A stretch of DNA of 64,000 nucleotides, from positions 32,307,501-32,371,500 of the forward strand of contig CM065397.1 of NCBI GenBank assembly GCA_033060915.1, in the 5' to 3' direction. Of this stretch, positions 58,698 to 64,000 are shown piece after piece. The first letter of the stretch is position 1. The number at the start of each line of letters is the position of its first letter. The position numbers and the translations under genes are program-made. Under the pieces are notes generated by a model, which saw nothing but the letters and a program-made list of their open reading frames with translations, was not told the DNA's origin and did no database searches. The DNA comes from Euryodendron excelsum. Lineage: Eukaryota; Streptophyta; Magnoliopsida; Ericales; Pentaphylacaceae.

Positions 58698-61370
58698 ATG
58701 TCAAATCTTACAAAATTGGAATTCGCCGCCCTTGATATTTTTGACAATAATTACTCATCGTGCATCTTTGATGCCGAGATTCATCTTGCTGCAAAGACAC
58801 TTGAACAAACAATAGCAGAGAAAATGACGTATCCCAACAAGATTGTGCTAAAGTCATGATTTTCCTTCGCCGCCATCTTTATGAAAAATTAAAATTTGAG
58901 TACCTTACGATAAAAGATACATTGATATTATAGAACAATTTAAAGGAGAGATATGAGCACTAGAAGATCGTAATCCTCCCAAGAGCCAGATCTGAGTGGG
59001 TGCACTTGAGATTGCAAGATTTTAAAACTGTCAGTGAGTACAACTCCGCGTTATTTAAAATCAGCTCACGATTAAAATTATGTGGAGACAATATTACTGA
59101 TGAAGACATGTTAAAAAAAAATATTCTCCACATTTCATGCATCGAATGTGGTTTTGCAGCAGCAATATCTAGAGCGTAGATTTAAAAAATATTCTAAATT
59201 AATATCATGTCTTCTTGTGGCTGAGCAAAACAATGAGTTACTGCTAAAAAATCATTAGTCCCGACCTACCAGTTCTGCACCATTCCCTAAAATGAATGCA
59301 AGTTCATTTGATAGTCGGAGATGCGGACATGGCCATCACTGGCATAGTTTTTGAACTCAGGGGAATTATCGTGGAGGGAACTCTTCTCATATGAGATTTA
59401 AGAATATCACACCACACTACCAGTAGTGGAATAATTCTGAAGTAAAACAAGAAAAAGGAAAATGTTTATAGAATAAACCTTCTACGAAGTATGAAGATAC
59501 TTATTACAGGTGTGGAATGAAAGGACATTGATCACGTACGTATCGTATGCCCGAACATTTAAGAGAGCTTTATCAAGCCTCACTTAAAGATAAAAGAAAA
59601 AAAAATTGTAGAAATGCATTTTACAGATTTTAATGGCCTAGTTGATATTACTCATCTGGATGTCTCAGATTTCTTTGAATATGCAAGTGAAAGAATAAAC
59701 TATTTAATTAGTGATGGAGATGTCCACACTACTTAATCTTATTGTCTCGTTGTTCTAGTCTATGTAGTTTCTTATTATCTTTTGTAATGTTTTCTCTATT
59801 TACTTTTCTTTGTAATAAATTATCCTGTTTAATTAAGCACTTTTAATATGTTATATAGATACATAGATCGTACCAACGCGTTGAGTATTTTTAAAATGAA
59901 TGGTGAAGGCATATGTCTGGTAGACAGTGGAACAACATACACAATTCTTCGAGAGAAAAAATATTTCTCACACTTAACATTACTTGAAACTAATGTCAAT
60001 ATAATCTCTGGCACAACAAAATTAATTGAAGGCTCCGGAAGGGCCAATATAATATTGCCAAGAGGAACAAAATTATGCATTGATAATGCATTGTATTCTA
60101 CTAAATCTACAAGGAATTTGATCAGTTTTAAAGATATACGTCGTAATGAATATCATATTGAGATGATGAATGCAGATAATGTAGAACAGCTCTACATTAT
60201 TTCTTATATTTCAGGAAAGAAATATATATCAGAGAAACTTGTTGCATTGTCTTTTAGATTATATTATATTTCCATAAAAGCGGAAGAATCACCTATAGTG
60301 AAACACCAGAAGTACTTTGACCTAAAAAATTTTATACTATGGCATGACTATTTGGGTCATCCAGGGTCAACAAAGATGCGTCGAATTATTGAAAACTCAC
60401 ATAGACATTCGCCAAAGAAGATTCTTGTGTCAAATTATTATACATGTACTACCTGTCACAAGGAAAATTAATTGTTAGACCATCTCCTTCAAAGGTAGGT
60501 TTTGAGTCCCCATTATTCTTATAAAGAATTCAAGGAGATATCTGTGGGTCAATACATTCTCCATGTGGACCATTTCATTATGTTATGGTTTTAATAGATG
60601 CATCCACACGTCGGTCACATGTTTATTTACTATCTACCCGTAATATTGTTTTTGCCAGACTTTTTACTTAACTTATTTGCTTACAGGCACAGTTTTCAAA
60701 TTACCCAATCAAGTCTATACGACTAGATAATGCTAGGGAATTTATTTCCCAAGCCTTGGATGATTACTGCATGTCAATAAAAATTGATGTTGAACACCCA
60801 ATTTCTCACACTCATACACAAAATGGCCTTGCCGAAACTTTTATAAAACGGCTTTAGTTTATTGCTTGACCTTTACTTATGAAAGCAAAATTACTTGTTT
60901 CTGCTTGGGGACATGCCATATTGCATGCTGCATCATTGGCTAGAATCCGACCAACTGCATATCATCAGTACTCACCATTATAACTTGTCACTAGTCAATA
61001 ACTAAATATTTCTCACTTACGAGTTTTTGGTTGTGCTGTATATGTACTTATCTCACCCCCACAACGTATTAAAATAGGTCCCCAGCGTAAACTTGGAATT
61101 TATGTTGGTTTTGATTCTCCATCTATTATTAGATATTTGGAACCCTTAACAAGTGATGTATCCAAGGCACATTTTGCAGATTGTCATTTTGATGAATCAG
61201 TCTTTTCACAATTAGGGAGAGAAAAAAGACGCAATTAGAAAAACAAGGAGAGATTAGTTGGAATGTGTCGATGCTGTCTTATATAGATCCTCAAACGAGT
61301 CAATGTGAATAAGAAATTCACAAAATTATTCATTTATAGACAATTGCAAATCAATTGTCTGATGCATTTA
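58698..61370 (+). mobile_element. Decayed Ty1/copia retrotransposon, truncated by giant LTR
   Basis: Gag starts at 58698 (MSNLTKLEFAALDIFDNNY) and continues with stops through QISSRLK-like and VAEQNNELLLK-like blocks. A zinc knuckle at about 59510-59560 has lost two cysteines (YYRCGMKGH). Protease (LVDSGTTYTILREKKYFSHL) and the integrase zinc region (LWHDYLGHPGS, CTTCHKEN) are in one intact frame at 59848-60471. The integrase core has LIDAST, IRLDNAREF and GLAETFIKRL, keeping the D, D, E positions but with stops between. The sequence ends just before reverse transcriptase, at 61370, where the giant LTR begins. Confidence 0.85.
59848..60471 (+). pseudogene. Copia protease/GAG-pre-integrase open segment
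   Basis: The longest uninterrupted frame of this element (207 aa). It contains the aspartic protease motif DSGTT near residue 30 and the H-H-C-C zinc motif near the end (HDYLGH and CTTC). It is an internal fragment of the gag-pol polyprotein, not a separate gene. Confidence 0.75.
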
Positions 61371-64000
61371 TGTAAGCACCCCAATTTTGCCCACTCGGCA
61401 ATCTCCGACCCGACCAGATTCAGCTTCCAACATCACAACACATGCAAGCTCAAGATGAGCCTTTCGATCTCCAATCCAACCAACTGGTCGCTTCTCGGGT
61501 CCACAAGGATTTGCTGGAGCCTTAAGCACCATTATTCTAGGCAGTTTTTCGAACTAGGCGGTCCTAGAAACCAACGCCATCCAGGTAGCTTCTTGGGATC
61601 GGGCGATCTCGGGGACCAACACCTCATCAAAATTCTAGACGGTTCACTTTTAGCGCCTGCTAACCCGCCAATGTAGAATGTTCGTCATTCGGTAGTTCTC
61701 CCGGACCAGGCGCTCTCGGAGACCAACACCACTCTTCCAGGTAGCTTTCTGGGACTAGGCGTTCCTAAGAACCAACACCACCCTTACAGGTAGTTCTCTA
61801 AGACCGGGCGTTCTTGGAGACCAACACCACACAGGTAGCTTTCCGAGGCTAGGCGGTTTCGAGAACCAACACCTAGGTCAACACCGACACCTGCTAGCCT
61901 GACTCGGTGAAAAATGACCAAACCTGTCCCTTGGGCTTCCAGGCACGTTTTGGGAAAGTTCAAAATCCCTCAAAACGATAAGTCCATCTTTCCAAAATGT
62001 TACTAAACCATTAGGTGTACCCCACACGCCATTTGGTCCAAATCCGGTCCTATTCCAACCCATTTCGATCAAAATGATCGTTTCGCCCCCGAGCGCCTCG
62101 GCACGGCACAAACCCCGCTGAACGGTAAAAGAATCTCTCAAAACCATCCCTGAACAGCCCTGCACACTTAACACAACCTACCAAACCATTCCCGACCATT
62201 TCCAGCCAACTCCGGTCAAAATGACCATTTTGCCCCGAGAAGCCCAAAAATGCCCTGAAATGGCACCGACCTTGGGATTTCGAGCCGAGGGTTCCAACAC
62301 ACACCCCTGTTTAACCCAAGGAGCATCCTATGACACTAAGCTCACACGACTCGATAAAAGTTCCTTGGAGCGTCTCACAAACGCTTTGCCTAAATTGTCG
62401 TTTCCCCCGATTCCCTAATTATAACGCACCATCAACTGACTTGAGAAATGTGTAAATCAGGGAATTCTTGAAAGCTCGTCCATAGATCTTTTCATCAATA
62501 CGGCTCGATCGAGTAGATCACTTCCCGAAGCCCTCCATCGTACAGTACGAAAACTATAACTTTCAGCAACCCCTAGAGCGTCTCGCAGACGCTCCGCCAA
62601 GGTTGACTCTTTCCCCGATTCCCTAATCAAAACGCACCTTCAAACGACTTGAGAAATGCGTAAATTTGGGAATTCCAAAAAGTATTTCCAGAGTACTTTC
62701 CATCGGTACGGTCCGATCGAATAGATTGCTTCTCGAAGGCCTCAATCACACGAAACGAAGACAGCCACCTTCAAACACCTGCGGAACGTATCACAGACGC
62801 TCTACGAAAGTGTCCTTTTTGGCACACTTTCCAAGATGATTTCACTCACCTCCAAACATAATTCAAACTTTTCGAAAACATGAAAGTTCATCGGAAGCAC
62901 TAGCAGAACATCCCGAGTGCGACCGATTCCCCCGGAACCTTCCCGATTTACTCAATTATTGAGGCAAAGTTTGGACGAACTTTCCCGGTGATGGAGCGTA
63001 TGCTACATGCGCTCAAATTTTGATCAGATCGACTGACTTTCAATCAACGATCGAGATTTAACCAGTACACAGGGTGCCACGTGTTATTCTGGCAATGAAA
63101 TAGTACCTGCGCATGTCCTACATGCGCAAGGCCTGTTCCAGATTGCCTATAAATAGAGGCCTCCCCCCTTGCATATTCCAGGTCCAAAATTGATACGAAA
63201 CTCTGCTGAAATCACTCCAGAAACTCGAATCTCTACATATATTCCTCCCCTCCAACACTTAGGCTAGATTCTATCCCTCTTAAGCCTATACACTCCATAT
63301 ACAAGGCCTCATACACACTTATACACTCCACTCTAGCCTCTCAAGCCTTCTTGAAGTTACTCAAGCTCCAATCAAGACATCCATTGAAGACTACAAATGT
63401 GTTGAAGATAAAAGGTGGTATCCCTTTTACATTTATGCTCTCCCCCACTCTTTTCTTCTCCCTCCTAGCCTACTTAGGCTATTCTCTATTTTAATCCCCA
63501 TCTTCAACCCCCCTTTCTTGCATGCTTGAGCCAAGAGGGCTCTTAGATCATGCCTAGAGGAAAGCAAGTGAGAGCCACCGTGTAGGGGGACCTCTCACTA
63601 GCCTACTTTAAGATAGTATGGCCTAGGAGCCCCTTGTTTATGTGGTGTAACCCTAAAGCCTTGTATGTAAATCATGACCCCTTGCATATTGCTATTTTGA
63701 TCATGTCTTGTGTGCTTGGCTTCATTTTATGCTTATTGTCATGCTCCACAATGCTTGCATTACTCCTAAATTTTATGACATTTCCAAGTTCTACATGTCT
63801 TTCAAAAATTGTCCCAAGAGTTAGCCCCTTGAAGTTTAGGATGACACCTTAGGAGTCATGCCTTAGAAAATCCCTCACAACCCCCTAATTCATACTTTTG
63901 CATCATTGCATTTCAACTTGCATAAAAGTTGCTTTCAAACTCTCTAATTTTCAAGGTTTTCATTCTCTCAAAGTTAGTGGTTAAAATGGCCCCGTGGAAC
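61371..64000 (+). mobile_element. Giant LTR, copy B (partial, runs out of window)
   Basis: It begins TGTAAGCACCCC and is collinear with the reverse complement of copy A from 13732 down to about 11066. Shared parts include the hairpin array (about 61540-61870), the GGTCAAAATGACC block near 62214, the GAGCGTCT palindrome region near 62575-62600, the GCGCATGT palindrome (63108-63128) and the TATA box (63148-63156). The left junction is GCATTTA/TGTAAG inside the copia element, so the predicted target duplication is ATTTA; the other end lies outside. Whether this is a solo LTR or the 5' LTR of a full element cannot be told from the window. Confidence 0.85.
63148..63156 (+). promoter_or_regulatory. 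TATA box of giant LTR copy B
   Basis: TATAAATAG in the context GCCTATAAATAGAGG, 20 bp downstream of the conserved GCGCATGT palindrome. It defines plus-strand transcription for this copy. Confidence 0.65.

Noticed and set aside
1..64000. CRISPR arrays, bacterial operons, riboswitches, rRNA or tRNA genes
   Set aside because: None seen. The repeats present are eukaryotic transposons, minisatellites and microsatellites, and the tRNA-like boxes belong to SINEs.

Overview
This is nuclear genomic DNA from a flowering plant. The evidence is spliced eudicot-type genes with GT-AG introns, long (CT/GA)n and (AT)n microsatellites, and a dense nest of plant LTR retrotransposons, SINEs, Helitron-, Harbinger- and hAT-like debris. 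The SSR style and large transposon-filled introns would suit a large-genome woody eudicot such as an Ericales species, but the sequence does not prove that.

Two genes look intact. The first is a ten-exon cyclophilin on the + strand (26810-47740) encoding about 495 aa. It has the architecture of plant CYP57 / human CWC27, a spliceosome-associated peptidyl-prolyl isomerase-like protein. Its introns hold a Helitron-like element, a hAT-like MITE, a small solo LTR, two SINEs, LINE tails and a decayed copia element; intron 7 alone is 11.8 kb. The second is a single-exon 528-aa gene on the + strand (52915-54501). It is a domesticated PIF/Harbinger-type nuclease (ALP1-like) in which all three catalytic acidic positions are replaced. 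A possible 3' terminal exon of an unrecognised membrane-anchored protein lies on the - strand at 57397-57554.

Layout from left to right. 1-2.8 kb: CT-rich non-coding DNA. 2.8-4.8 kb: decayed RPA70-like pseudogene. 4.8-8.6 kb: AT-rich spacer with SSRs. 8.6-8.9 kb: GRF zinc-finger fragment. 8.945-13.732 kb: a 4.8-kb solo LTR with a perfect 5-bp target duplication. 13.7-22.7 kb: a decayed Harbinger element (Myb-like ORF plus transposase, - strand), split by a 5.86-kb gag-only gypsy-type element (14370-20225) with 2.2-kb LTRs. 23.2-25.4 kb: a solo LTR of that same family. 26.8-47.7 kb: CYP57. 50.6-51.0 kb: a complete 377-bp TRIM. 52.9-54.5 kb: ALP1-like gene. 57.6-61.4 kb: a decayed copia element on the + strand, cut by a second copy of the giant LTR (61371 to the window end) in the opposite orientation to the first.

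The least explained signal is inside the giant LTR. Near one end it carries a tandem array of about 48-bp units, each with a short GCCC-loop hairpin. The stems differ between units by paired changes that keep base pairing. A separate cluster of palindromes sits just upstream of its TATA box. No protein-coding region was found in this LTR.
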